Assembly (NCBI GenBank): GCA_030522415.1
Contig: CM060112.1
Span: 8,723,001 to 8,787,000, forward strand
DNA length: 64,000 nt
From: Channallabes apus
Lineage: Eukaryota; Chordata; Actinopteri; Siluriformes; Clariidae
Direction: 5' to 3'
Numbering within the stretch: the first letter of the stretch is position 1; every line of letters begins with the position of its first letter. Made by a program: the position numbers and the translations under genes. The notes beneath the pieces were generated by a model. That model saw nothing but the letters and a program-made list of their open reading frames with translations. It searched no databases and had not been told where the DNA came from. Positions 33,797 to 43,808 of this stretch are shown in pieces.

Positions 33797-34985
33797 CAAC
33801 GCTTCTGGTGGCCATCAATCATGGAGGATGTCAAGAACTTCGTGGCCTCTTGTGACACATCCAGAAACAAGACTCTAAACCGTCCTCCTGAGGGTTTTTT
33901 AAACCCCTCCCCATCCCTCACCGCCCCTGGTCTCACATCGCCCTCAATTTCGTCACTGTATTACCCTCCTCAAACAATAACACCTGCATACTCACTGTTG
34001 TTGACCGCTTCTCCAAATCAGCTCACTTCATTCCGTTACCCAAACTCCCGTCGGCCAAAGAAACAGCTGAACTTATGATTCACCATGTGTTTCAGCTTCA
34101 TGAATTACCCGTAGACATGGTCTCAGACAGGGGACCCCAATTCTCAGCGCAATTCTGGAAGGCCTTTTGCAGCCTTATTGGCGCCACACCCAGCATTTCT
34201 TCAGGTTTTCACACCCAGAGTAATGGTCAGACTGAACACATCAACCAAGAGCTTGAGAAATCCTTGAGATGCATGGTCTCACGTGATGCAGCTTCATGGA
34301 GCCATTATCTTCCTTGGGTGGAGTATGCCCATAATACACTCACCACTTCCTCCACCGGAATGTCACCTTTCCAATGCTGCCTTGGTTACCAACCACCACT
34401 GTTCCCCACTCAGGAGGAGGAAATTGCGGTCCCGTCAGCCCAAGCCTTCGTCCGCCGCTGTAAAAACACATGGTGACGGGCTCGGGCTCAGCTGAAACGC
34501 ACCGTGAGTACCTTCCAGCGTAAGGCTAACCGCCATCATTCTGCGGCCCCCAAATACCGGATCGGCCAAAGAGTCATACTGTCAACATGGGACCTGCCTC
34601 TCAAGACAACGTCCAGAAAACTCTAGCCAAGGTTCATTGGCCCATTCACCATCTCGCGCATTATCAACCTGTGTTCTGTCAGACTGGCTCTCCCTTTGTC
34701 CATGCGTCGAGTAAACCCCACTTTCCATGTCTCCCAGATCCGCAGATTGGTACCTTGCCCTCTGGCACCACAGCCCCACCCTCCCCCACCACCTCGGCTC
34801 ATAGATGGTGGCGAAGCCTTTACTGTCCGAAGACTTCTTAAATCTCGCCGCAGAGGCCGCGGCCTTCAGTAACTCGTGGACTCTTGGGTCCCTGCCAGAT
34901 TTATCCTGGACCGCTCCCTCATCACGGATTTCCATAACCTTCACCCGGAAGCACCTTCTAGAATGCCAGGTGGCGTCCGTTTTAC
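33797..34985 (+). pseudogene. Ty3 integrase and chromodomain, frameshifted
   Basis: The zinc-binding part (QRFWWPSIMEDVKNFVASC) is followed by a frameshift near 33900, then catalytic-core text in another frame. The first catalytic position reads IALNFVTVL, with Asn in place of the expected Asp. VSDRGPQFS (34119-34145) and [11 protein letters not shown] keep the second Asp and the Glu. A TGA at 34474-34476 splits the C-terminus. The chromodomain ([27 protein letters not shown], about 34798-34950) carries more stops and a deletion. Confidence 0.82.
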
Positions 34986-35582
34986 TGTCACGATACGCCA
35001 GGTCACGCCCACGCCTCAAGCCAAGCCATGATTACCTGCGACTCCGTTCCACACTCCAGCCCACTGCTTTCATTTTGCCGCCTCATTCACCAGCTCAACA
35101 CACCTGTTCTTCATTTCATTCATTACCTTGTTCTATATAACTCTTTCTAAAACCACCACCCCTCGCCAGATTATTGTGTGCCTTCATGCCCAATTTTCCA
35201 GCGTTCTTCTCTGCCTTGACTTTTGGATCTCGACCCATGCTCTGTTTCACGGACCTCGCTCACGTCTTATGTTTTGGATTACTGTCTTTTCGGATTTCCA
35301 GTTATCGACTCTCGCTTACGTTTCATGACCATGATTCAGGATCACGGACTGTATTTGAATTCTCGGCTTTGAACCACGCACGCTCATGCTCTCGATTACT
35401 CCCCATGAATCAGGCTTGCATTCAGTGTACAGCTCTTCACTCCCGCACGCTCTGCTCTAAGCTCGCGCCGCGCCTCCTTTCATTCATAAAACTATCAGTG
35501 CGTAGTTCATCACAGGATAACCGGCGCTGCTTTCCATACGCGCTCTGCGCTTGGATCCACCGCGCCTGCACGGACCGTGACA
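34986..35582 (+). repeat. 3' LTR of the Ty3 element (597 bp)
   Basis: Starts TGTCACGATACGCC and ends CACGGACCGTGACA. It is full length, unlike the 5' LTR. TCTATATAACTC near 35131-35142 is TATA-like. Confidence 0.88.
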
Positions 35583-36302
35583 TATATACACAACACTTTT
35601 AACATGCAACAGATTAATATTTACACAAGTTATCACCTCAAGGTGACGCTCCAGTAATTAAATTTCTAGTGTTGCTTATTTAATGGATACCCTTTTCTCT
35701 TCCATTTAAGGTCCATCTCCATTTCACATTTTCTTATTTGTTTTTGAAGATGGATCTTATACAGCTCCAACTAGGAAGGAAACTAGGAGTTATTATTATA
35801 AAATAATTTAATAAATGAGATTCTGCCAGACAATAAAATTAAAATATGGACATCTGCACAAACATTCTTACATTGATTAGATTGTGCATTGAGGTTGAAG
35901 GACCTTCATCCGTGGAGAAATCCCCAGGTATGTACTGTGAAAGAACAATGACAGTTTGTTACTCTAATGTAAAAAGGGGACGTGTATTATAATGGTATGC
36001 ATCATACCTCAGTGGATCTACCAGCATTGTCCACTTTTGTCACAGCAGATGTGGTCTCTTCGTCTTCATCCTTCAGTGAAAATATACAAGTATACGTTAT
36101 CTGGCAAAATAAATAAATAAATAAAATAAAATCAACTAAAGGTACCTGACAACAAAACACTTACAATTGTGACAGACTGTGCTCTTTCTGTAGTGTCCAA
36201 TAATACACTCCCTCTATCAGTATCTATAAGAAAATACAACCCATAGAATTCTCAATATTATAAAAGAAAAAACCAATGATGCAGGAAAAAACATGTCAAA
36301 GT
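35583..36302. mobile_element. Harbinger fragment, continuation
   Basis: Aligns to 49731-50400 of the intact Harbinger, covering the minus-strand Myb/SANT-like gene's last exons in broken form (for example the KVHLQKQIRK block region near 35700-35770 has indels). About 115 bp that the intact copy has between 49617 and 49731 are lost at the Ty3 junction. The rest of the element beyond 36302 is replaced by LINE sequence. Confidence 0.85.
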
Positions 36303-36945
36303 AATAATTAAATTCAATTCAGTTTTATTTGTATAGCGCTTTTAACAATTGACATTGTCTCAAAACAGCTTGACACAATCAAAAGAATTATTTAAGTTTG
36401 TATGGAATGTGAATGTGTATGAGTCAAAAATTTTCAGATAGTCCCTGGTGAGCAAGCCCGAGGGCGACAGTGGCAAGTAAAAACTCCCTGAGATGGTAAT
36501 AGGAAGAAACCTTGAGAGGAACCAGACTCAACAGGGAACCCATCCTCATCTGGGTGAAACAGATAGCAGGAAATTATCTGCATTTATACAGTGTTAAGTG
36601 TTAGGTTCAGCTATACTAGTTGATGTTAATTGATGTTAAAATGGAGTCCAGTAGTTATTGGAGACTCAGATAGACTTGTAGAAAGTTGAAAGTTCCAGTC
36701 CTGAACTATCGAATTGTCAAGTCCTCAGAGAAACAGCTGACAACACCAGTCGAGGCCAGAACCATCTTCTAAGTAGATAGAATCATCCCCAGACACCAGA
36801 CGCATCCCAAAGACACACACGGGGCATCCATGCGACGAGATCTCCAACCAGAAACGGGGCACCAGGATGGATCAGACAGGTCCGGAGGGCAGAGGGAGTC
36901 TGGATCACGGGCAGCTCAGGAATGACATGTGTAGCTCATGTGTTT
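36303..36945 (-). mobile_element. L2-type LINE 3' UTR fragment
   Basis: Minus-strand copy of the 3' end of an L2-type LINE: TTTATTTGTATAGCGCTTTT, CTCCCTGAGATGG and GGAACCAGACTCAACAGGGA are reverse matches of the 3' region at 14860-15240. The short AATTCAATT tail at about 36308 marks the 3' end. No coding sequence remains. Confidence 0.85.
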
Positions 36946-36974
36946 ACAGAGGTGTTTAAATTAGCGAAAAGGCG

Positions 36975-37725
36975 ATGTCCGATGAAGTAATATGCTCTGG
37001 TCCCATGCCAATGAGACGTGGCGACATAGTTTACAGCAGGTTATGGTCGCTGAACCGCTGGATGTCCAGGTGGTGCTCCAAAAATAATGTGGGCTTTATA
37101 GATAATTGGAAGACCTTTGAGGGCAAAGCTAGCCTGTTAGGGCGGGACGGTGTCCATCCCACTCGGGAAGGTGCTGCTCTCATTTCCTGTAGTATAGCTC
37201 ATAGTCTCAGTAGAGGTCTAGTTAATCAGTGACAATCCAGAGCCCAGGCCAGGGAGCAGACAGACAGGCTAAACCAACCGTCTGCTAGCTGCATAGAGTC
37301 GTCACTCAGGGTTCACCATATTGAGACTGTGTCTGTTCCCCGATCTAAGCAAAAATGTAGAAAGACTCAGAAAGTATGTTTCAATAATCTAATTAACATA
37401 AAGTCCACAAACTCCACAAGCACCTCTGACCTGAAGCTAGGATTGTTAAATATTAGATCTCTCGCATCAAAAGCAGTTATTGTTAATGAAATTATCACAG
37501 ATCAGGCGTTTGATATACTCTGTTTAACTGAAACATGGGTTAAACAGGACGAGTATGTACTGTAGCTCTAAATGAAGCTAGTCCTCCTGGGTACAGCTAC
37601 ATACACCAGCCTCGGTTAACTGGTAGAGGAGGAGGCGTCGCAGTTATTCATAATGACAATCTGTCTATCCTACAAAAACACAGACACAAATTTAACTCAT
37701 TTGAAATTCTTTATATACATAAGTG
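36975..37725 (+). pseudogene. LINE ORF1 esterase end and start of ORF2 endonuclease
   Basis: 36975-37232 encodes an SGNH-esterase C-terminus (CSGPMPMRRGD, VGFIDNW, then GRDGVHPTREGAAL with the Asp-His block). ORF2 follows in another frame: LGLLNIRSLASKAVIVNEI and LCLTETW, the endonuclease start. A TAG at about 37563 and the Ty3 insertion at 37726 break it. Confidence 0.85.
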
Positions 37726-38449
37726 TGTAACGCTGGGATTATTATAAAACCTTTTGTTACACAAATACGGATTCGGGAATCTAGGAATGCGCTGTTAAAC
37801 CCCACTTCCGGTATTGCGCAACCGCGGCGGGACAATAATAGACGTAACACAAGAGCAAGTAGTGAAAATAAACCAAAGTGTATTATACAAAACAAACCAA
37901 TAACCAAACAAACACGGTGCACCGAAACCAATATATACAAATATAATACAAATAATAAACAATGTGTATGGTGTATGCAGGGGTGTGTGAGTGTGTATGA
38001 GTGGAAGTCCAGGGTGTAGTGTATTGCGGAAATGAAATATGAGTTGGAGAGATTTATTCTCTGCCTCACCAGGATTGATGTCGCCACTGGGAGCAAGAGT
38101 AACGGAATGAGAGGTGAATAGTGAGTGTCCAACGAGATTAATCCAAATACTGATCATCTGAAGGGAAGCAACCTTCTAACTCTCTCTCAAAAACACACAG
38201 CGCGCTGGGGAAATCTCTCCGTGCCGGCTTCCTTGCCGGTTCCGGCTTTATGCCAGATCACGTGATCAGTTCGCATCCGGGTCCCTCGCGGCGCGATCGC
38301 GCATGCGCGTGGGAGCTTGCCCGGTGACCAACACTGTCATAGGGGAAGTTTAAAACCGTTCGGGCACATCTTAGGCTACAGGTGAGCAGCATTAGCTCTT
38401 CAATTATTTACCCATATATAAAAATGTCCCTTTATGTGGTCGCGCTACA
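37726..38449 (-). repeat. 3' LTR (724 bp)
   Basis: Left LTR in window coordinates. It is nearly identical to 43085-43808. The Pol frame ends inside it, at 38432. Confidence 0.95.
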
Positions 38450-41400
38450 TAGACCCCCCCCCCAAGCTTCCGGCGTCTGAGGAGAACGTCCATAAAAGCG
38501 CTTTAAGTTTACCACATTAAAAGTGTCGGTTTTTTGTGGATTGCCCCAAGACACAGTGTAATTAATTGGTCCTCGTTTCTTTGTAATTTCAGCTGGTCCT
38601 TCCCACTCAGGCGCTAGCTTGGCTGAAAACATTTTTGCTGCGGAGGAGAGTGGGTGAGTCTTAATCCAAACTAGATCTCCTGGTTGAAAGTGCGCATCTT
38701 TCCTCCGGGCATTGTAGTATCTGGCTTGTTTGGATTGTTGCTGTTTCACTCTTAGTTTCACCCCCTCCGTGATCCGTTGTTGCCTTTCCAGAAGTGAATA
38801 GGCTGTGTGATTGGGTGTTGGGGGATGGTTAATGAGCCTTTCCAGAGGACCCTTAAGCTGTCGACCAAGTGTGAGTTCTGCAGGTGTTTTCCCAGTGGTT
38901 TCCTGTTGGGCTGTGTTGATGGCGAATCTCAGTTCCGGTAACCATTGGTCCCAGTTTTGGTGGTGGTCCCCGACATATGAAGCGATCATCACCTTTAAAG
39001 TTCTGTTTACTCGCTCAGTCAGGTTGGTTTGCGGGTGGTAGCTCGTAGTTAGCTTTTGGACGCTCCCCCATGTTTGGCAGAGGTGTGCCAGCAGCTGAGA
39101 CGTAAACTGGGGTCCTCGATCGGATACTAGATATTTGGGGACTCCCCATCTAGTAAAGATTTCTTCTCTCAGTACTTTTACCAGCTTTGGCGTCTTTACA
39201 TCCCTAAGGGGAAACATTTCCACCCATTTGGTGAAATAATCCACCACCACCAAAAGATATTCATTCCGCCTTTTACTTCTTGGAAAAGGACCCATGATGT
39301 CCAGTCCCACGGTGTGTCCCGGCTCTGGAACCATGGTACTCTGTAGTAACCCACTGGGTTTAGAGTTGTCATTTTTGTACTGTTGGCACACGCTGCAGGT
39401 CCTCACATAATGCCATACGTCCTTCTGCACCGTCGGCCACCATGCCACATCTAATAACCTTAACAAGGTCTTTAGTTGCCCTAGGTGTCCTCCCAGTGGA
39501 TTGTCGTGGTAGTAGTGCAGAAAGTTTTTGATTAGTGACTGGGGGACAACGAGCTGAAATTTTTCCCCGTCTCTTACGGGTACCCTGCGATATAACGCGC
39601 CCTGATGATGTTTGAAGGAGACCCTCTGATCTTTTATGCCTCTTGGGTGATCTTTAGAGAGCAGCTCCGTGATATTTGTGTCATTCAGTTGAGCTTGGGT
39701 TATCTCACACAGGTCATTTGGTAAGTCGGATGACAATTTTGTGGTTATGATGGCAAGACATGGAGCTGTGCCTACTTGTAGCGGCGGGGCCGCCCGGGAA
39801 AGCGCATCGGGTCCCAGATTCAGACAGCCTTTTCTGTGATGTACTGAGAATATGAACTGCTGTAGGCGTAATGTCCATCGGGTGAGACGAGAGCTGGTTT
39901 TCGGGCAGTTGAAGGCCCATGACAGGGCGGCATGGTCTGTAAAGACCTCGAAAGCGCGACCTTCTAAGTAGTGTCTCCACTTTTCTACAGCCCAAACCAC
40001 AGCCAAACACTCCTTCTCTGATGTGGAGTAATTCTGCTCAGCTCTTCTCAACATTCTCGATGCGTACGCTACCGCTCGTTCTCCTTCTGCTGATTTCTGG
40101 GTGAGAATGGCTCCCAGGCCCACTTCGCTGGCGTCTGTGTGTACTTGGAACAGCATATTTAGGTTTGGTTGAATTAGTACTGGTGGGTTTTGAAGGGCGT
40201 GTTTGATGTTCTCCATGGCGTTCTGGCATTCTTCTGTCAACTCCCATTTTACTCCCTTCTTTTTCAAATGATTTAATGGGTATGTCATATCGGCAAAGTG
40301 GGGAATGAATTTGTGATACCATCCGGCGAGACCTAGAAAACGCTGAAGAGATTTTACGTCTTGTGGAGGAGGATATTCAGCCACCGCCAGGGTTTTCTCT
40401 GGGTCCAACTGCACGCCTTCTTCGGAGATGATATGGCCTAGGAACTTAAGCCGCCTTTTGAAGAAATGACATTTCTTCATGTTGAGGGAGAGGTTGGCCT
40501 GGGTAAGTTTGGAGAATACTGAATTAAGATGTTTGATGTGCTGCTCCTGTGTTTTGGAGTAGATAATGATGTCATCTATATATACAAAGCAATATTTCCC
40601 CCTTATTTCAGCCAAGACTTTCTCCATCAAACGCTGGAAGGTGGCTGCGGCGTTTCTGAGTCCGTAGGGCATGGACTGAAATTGAAACAGCCCTTTGGTG
40701 GTGATGAAGGCGGTCTTCTCACAGCTGTCTTTCTCCATCTCCACCTGCCAGTAACCTGATTGCAGATCCAAGGTTGAGAACCAGGAGGTGCCATCCAGTG
40801 ATTCTAAGATGTCATGTATTATCGGCATTGGATAAGCATCAGGTTTGGTCTTGCTGTTTAGCTTTCTGTAATCCACACAAAAACAGTAAGTCCCATCGGG
40901 TTTAGGTACTAACACAACGGGTGAAGACCAGGGTGAGCATGAAGGTTGTATGATTTTATCCTTCAGCATCTGGTCTACTTGATCTTCTATAATGGTCTTT
41001 TTAATGGGTGATACCCTATAGGCTCTGGATTTAAATGGAGTGTCATCTGATAAAGTGATAGTGTGTCTCACTACTGCTGTTTTGCCTAGTGTGTTGGAGG
41101 TGGTGAGTGGCCAAGCAGCCATGAGTTTCAGAAGCTCTTCTTCATTGTCGGTGTCCCATGATGTCGTGATCTCAGGGGTTTTTTCCGCAGATTCGAGCTC
41201 GTCAGGAGTCACCGGCAAGGCGAGGTAAAGATTGGCCGTTGCTGGGAGCTGCATGTGTCTTCGTTGCGTCATCATCGATGGTACACAGGGGGGTGGGGAC
41301 GTTATAAATGGATGATAAACGATCCCCTCCTCTGTTTTCAGTGCGTACTCTCCTCCAGCGATGTCCAGGATGGCTCCTGTTGCTTTTAGGAAGTCGAGTC

Positions 41401-42097
41401 CCACGATCAGAGAGAAGGCCAGGTGAGCGTCCCTCATGATGAATGTCTTTAACTCACATTCGATGGTGTGCCACTTGTACTGTAACAAGGCGTGTGTTTG
41501 TGCTTGATGTATCTTTCCATCAGCCATGACGAACTTCTGAGGAGATGGAAATCCAACTTGGTTCTCCTGATCGTTGAGCGTCTGCCACAGATGGTTCCTC
41601 ATCAGCGTATATGAACTGCCCGTGTCCACCACCGCATTCACCTTTCTTCCTTTCACCGTCACTGGAACCAGGAGGAGAGATGGAGCTGGTAGAGGTTGAG
41701 CTATGGAGAGTCCTGCTGTGAACTTTGAAGGAGCTCGCTCACCTGTCTTCTTATGACTCTTCTCCTTGTTCTGCTGAGAGTCCACCTTCTGCCAGTAATC
41801 TCTGGAGCTCTTGCAATCTTTTTCCACCCTCGAACCTATCTTCACGAGCTGTTCCACTGTGGTTACCGTTCCCCTCAGACATCCAGCTACTCTGGGGTTG
41901 ATATTGTTCAGGATTCTCCCCACCAGTTCTTCCTCTGAGATATCCGGCTTCCACTTCCGACAGAGGGCGCGATAGTCATAGGCGAAGTCCCGCAGGCGTT
42001 GACCCGGCTGCTGTACCAGCGACCTCAAATTTTCCTCCACTTCCGTGAGGTAGTCATCAGGTAAGAATGCCGCCATAAACGCCTGTTTGAAAGACAT
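38432..42097 (-). CDS. Ty3 Gag-Pol, capsid to integrase
   Basis: An uninterrupted 1221-residue frame from the Met at 42097; the same frame is open upstream to about 42320 and carries the start of the capsid domain (HPLEFPAFGEA). Order: Gag capsid (LRSLVQQPGQRLRDFAYDYR), no CCHC knuckle, protease (VVDTGSSYTLM, residue about 157), reverse transcriptase (FVYIDDIIIYS, about 507), RNase H (HTDASEVGLGAIL, about 656), integrase with an HHCC-like finger (GGHLGQ, RTCSVCQQYK) and core residues in [18 protein letters not shown] and TERVNRTLK. All expected catalytic residues are present. No chromodomain is evident. The 5' junction to the upstream frame is out of phase. Confidence 0.93.
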   Translation of the reverse strand: MSFKQAFMAAFLPDDYLTEVEENLRSLVQQPGQRLRDFAYDYRALCRKWKPDISEEELVGRILNNINPRVAGCLRGTVTTVEQLVKIGSRVEKDCKSSRDYWQKVDSQQNKEKSHKKTGERAPSKFTAGLSIAQPLPAPSLLLVPVTVKGRKVNAVVDTGSSYTLMRNHLWQTLNDQENQVGFPSPQKFVMADGKIHQAQTHALLQYKWHTIECELKTFIMRDAHLAFSLIVGLDFLKATGAILDIAGGEYALKTEEGIVYHPFITSPPPCVPSMMTQRRHMQLPATANLYLALPVTPDELESAEKTPEITTSWDTDNEEELLKLMAAWPLTTSNTLGKTAVVRHTITLSDDTPFKSRAYRVSPIKKTIIEDQVDQMLKDKIIQPSCSPWSSPVVLVPKPDGTYCFCVDYRKLNSKTKPDAYPMPIIHDILESLDGTSWFSTLDLQSGYWQVEMEKDSCEKTAFITTKGLFQFQSMPYGLRNAAATFQRLMEKVLAEIRGKYCFVYIDDIIIYSKTQEQHIKHLNSVFSKLTQANLSLNMKKCHFFKRRLKFLGHIISEEGVQLDPEKTLAVAEYPPPQDVKSLQRFLGLAGWYHKFIPHFADMTYPLNHLKKKGVKWELTEECQNAMENIKHALQNPPVLIQPNLNMLFQVHTDASEVGLGAILTQKSAEGERAVAYASRMLRRAEQNYSTSEKECLAVVWAVEKWRHYLEGRAFEVFTDHAALSWAFNCPKTSSRLTRWTLRLQQFIFSVHHRKGCLNLGPDALSRAAPPLQVGTAPCLAIITTKLSSDLPNDLCEITQAQLNDTNITELLSKDHPRGIKDQRVSFKHHQGALYRRVPVRDGEKFQLVVPQSLIKNFLHYYHDNPLGGHLGQLKTLLRLLDVAWWPTVQKDVWHYVRTCSVCQQYKNDNSKPSGLLQSTMVPEPGHTVGLDIMGPFPRSKRRNEYLLVVVDYFTKWVEMFPLRDVKTPKLVKVLREEIFTRWGVPKYLVSDRGPQFTSQLLAHLCQTWGSVQKLTTSYHPQTNLTERVNRTLKVMIASYVGDHHQNWDQWLPELRFAINTAQQETTGKTPAELTLGRQLKGPLERLINHPPTPNHTAYSLLERQQRITEGVKLRVKQQQSKQARYYNARRKDAHFQPGDLVWIKTHPLSSAAKMFSAKLAPEWEGPAEITKKRGPINYTVSWGNPQKTDTFNVVNLKRFYGRSPQTPEAWGGGLCSATT
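38451..38467 (-). other. Polypurine tract
   Basis: On the minus strand a run of ten G (38454-38463) in AGCTTGGGGGGGGGGTCTA directly precedes the 3' LTR. This is the plus-strand primer site. It also encodes the Gly-rich end (EAWGGGL) of Pol. Confidence 0.9.
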
Positions 42098-42171
42098 CCA
42101 GTCTCTTACCTTGCCTTTCTCTGCCTTCCACCAGCTCAGAGCAGGACCGCTTAAAACAGTGCTAAGGGTTC

Positions 42172-43011
42172 CTAGCAGTTCTGGGCTGGGCAGTGGTCTG
42201 ATCTCCAGATAGTTCTCACACTGTTCGATGAAGTGGAGTACATCCGCGGTCTCTGAAGCTTCACCAAAGGCTGGAAACTCCAGGGGATGGGTGGTTGACC
42301 ATAAAAGGAAGAAGAAGAGGGAGAAACTGAGGAGGTAAGCTGAGCAGAAGAGTGTGGTGGAACACCAGGAGGAATGTCAGATGTTTCGTGACTGATGGAT
42401 GGCTTTACCTTTGTTATAGATGTTGTGATTGGAGTGCTGGGAGAATGTAGAACAGGAGATTGGAGAGATGCAGCGGTGTAGGCCTGTAATCGTTGGATGG
42501 TGGGCGTACTCGTGAAGCGCAGTTTCTTCATCTGGTTTTCCCAGATCATGTCACGTCGGAGAAAACAGTCAGTAACAGCTCTTTCCAGCTTCTCTAAGGC
42601 CTCTTGGCAGTAGCGTTCCAGCCCTTCTAAGCCAGCGTCCACTGCCTCACGGAAACTGGTTTCTCTGTTTAGACTGCTGTTTACGGATTGTCTAAAATCC
42701 TGCTCCAACTTGCTCACTTTGTCTGTGAGCGCCTCCACATCCGCTTTGCATTGATTTAGTTCATTGTTCATTGTTTGCACAACATTAATATCAGACACAT
42801 GAGCAATAACATCATCATCATCATCGTCATCATCATGTCTATCAGATATATACAGTGAACTAATTAAAGATGTTATTTCAGCAGTAGGGTTACGGCGTGT
42901 TACAAATGCATCATCTCTCTCCATCACATTACTATCTAAGTCGGCATTCATAGCACCACTAGCGTTAGCATTAGCATTAGCATTAGCGCTAGCGTTAGCA
43001 TTAGTGTCCAT
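42172..43011 (-). CDS. Ty3 Gag N-terminal frame, Asn-Ala repeat and coiled coil
   Basis: The frame begins at ATG 43009-43011, MDTNANASANANANANAS, a run encoded by GCTAAT/GCTAAC hexamers. An acidic DDDDDDDD stretch (about residue 60) and a coiled coil (ALTDKVSKLEQDFRQSV) follow. After about PPIPW the sequence departs from capsid sense, while the neighbouring frame (-1) continues into HPLEFPAFGEA. A one-base deletion in one long Gag-Pol frame is the simplest explanation. Programmed frameshifting is possible, but no classic slippery heptamer is obvious. Confidence 0.75.
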   Translation of the reverse strand: MDTNANASANANANANASGAMNADLDSNVMERDDAFVTRRNPTAEITSLISSLYISDRHDDDDDDDDVIAHVSDINVVQTMNNELNQCKADVEALTDKVSKLEQDFRQSVNSSLNRETSFREAVDAGLEGLERYCQEALEKLERAVTDCFLRRDMIWENQMKKLRFTSTPTIQRLQAYTAASLQSPVLHSPSTPITTSITKVKPSISHETSDIPPGVPPHSSAQLTSSVSPSSSSFYGQPPIPWSFQPLVKLQRPRMYSTSSNSVRTIWRSDHCPAQNC

Positions 43012-43068
43012 GTTGTACAGCCACGTCACACTAAACCGGAAAATATCCAAATTATAGATTCCCCGTAT

Positions 43069-43081
43069 GTACGGGCCACCA
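43069..43081 (-). other. Primer-binding site, tRNA-Ile-like
   Basis: Three bases inside the 5' LTR the minus strand reads TGGTGGCCCGTAC. This equals the complement of the 3' end (with CCA) of vertebrate tRNA-Ile(AAU), as I remember it, over 13 bases, after which two extra bases disrupt the match. Confidence 0.7.
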
Positions 43082-43084
43082 CTA

Positions 43085-43808
43085 TGTAACGCTGGGATTA
43101 TTATAAAACCTTTTGTTACACAAATACGGATTCGGGAATCTAGGAATGCGCTGTTAAACCCCACTTCCGGTATTGCGCAACCGCGGCGGGACAATAATAG
43201 ACGTAACACAAGAGCAAGTAGTGAAAATAAACCAAAGTGTATTATACAAAACAAACCAATAACCAAACAAACACGGTGCACCGAAACCAATATATTCAAA
43301 TATAATACAAATAATAAACAATGTGTATGGTGTATGCAGGGGTGTGTGAGTGTGTATGAGTGGAAGTCCAGGGTGTAGTGTATTGCGGAAATGAAATATG
43401 AGTTGGACAGATTTATTCTCTGCCTCACCAGGATTGATGTCGCCACTGGGAGCAAGAGTAATGGAATGAGAGGTGAATAGTGAGTGTCCAACGAGATTAA
43501 TCCAAATACTGATCATCCGAAGGGAAGCAACCTTCTAACTCTCTCTCAAAAACACACAGCGCGCTGGGGAAATCTCTCCGTGCCGGCTTCCTTGCCGATT
43601 CCGGCTTTATGCCGGATCACGTGATCAGTTCGCATCCGGGTCCCTCGCGGCGCGATCGCGCATGCGCGTGGGTGCTTGCCCAGTGACCAACACTGTCATA
43701 GGGGAAGTTTAAAACCGTTCGGGCACATCTTAGGCTACAGGTGAGCAGCATTAGCTCTTCAATTATTTACCCATATATAAAAATGTCCCTTTATGTGGCC
43801 GCGCTACA
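43085..43808 (-). repeat. 5' LTR (724 bp)
   Basis: Right LTR in window coordinates. It drives transcription toward lower coordinates. Nine or so single-base differences from the other LTR were seen. Confidence 0.95.

Larger units (their letters stand above)
31117..35582 (+). mobile_element. Chromodomain Ty3/gypsy (Sushi-like), decayed
   Basis: The order is a partial 5' LTR, gag, protease, reverse transcriptase/RNase H, integrase with chromodomain, and 3' LTR. The CCHC Gag, a DSGA protease and the C-terminal chromodomain place it in the vertebrate chromovirus (Sushi-ichi) group. It is inserted in a Harbinger element. It has several stops, an in-frame deletion of the RT active site and a degenerate polypurine tract, so it cannot be active. 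Confidence 0.9.
37726..43808 (-). mobile_element. Ty3/gypsy retrotransposon, full length and young
   Basis: Two 724-bp LTRs (TGTAGC...GTTACA on the minus strand) bound a 6083-bp element. AGTG at 37722-37725 and 43809-43812 is the target duplication. A primer-binding site, a polypurine tract and a 1221-residue open Pol frame are all present. By eye the LTRs differ at about nine positions, so the insertion is recent. It splits the LINE ORF2. Confidence 0.95.

Noticed and set aside
37692..38157. Possible membrane protein open frames
   Set aside because: They lie wholly in an LTR and recur identically at 43067-43516; hydrophobic composition is incidental.
38432..42097. Domesticated host gene from the long Ty3 Pol frame
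   Set aside because: It is bounded by near-identical LTRs with a target duplication, so a young retrotransposon explains it fully.
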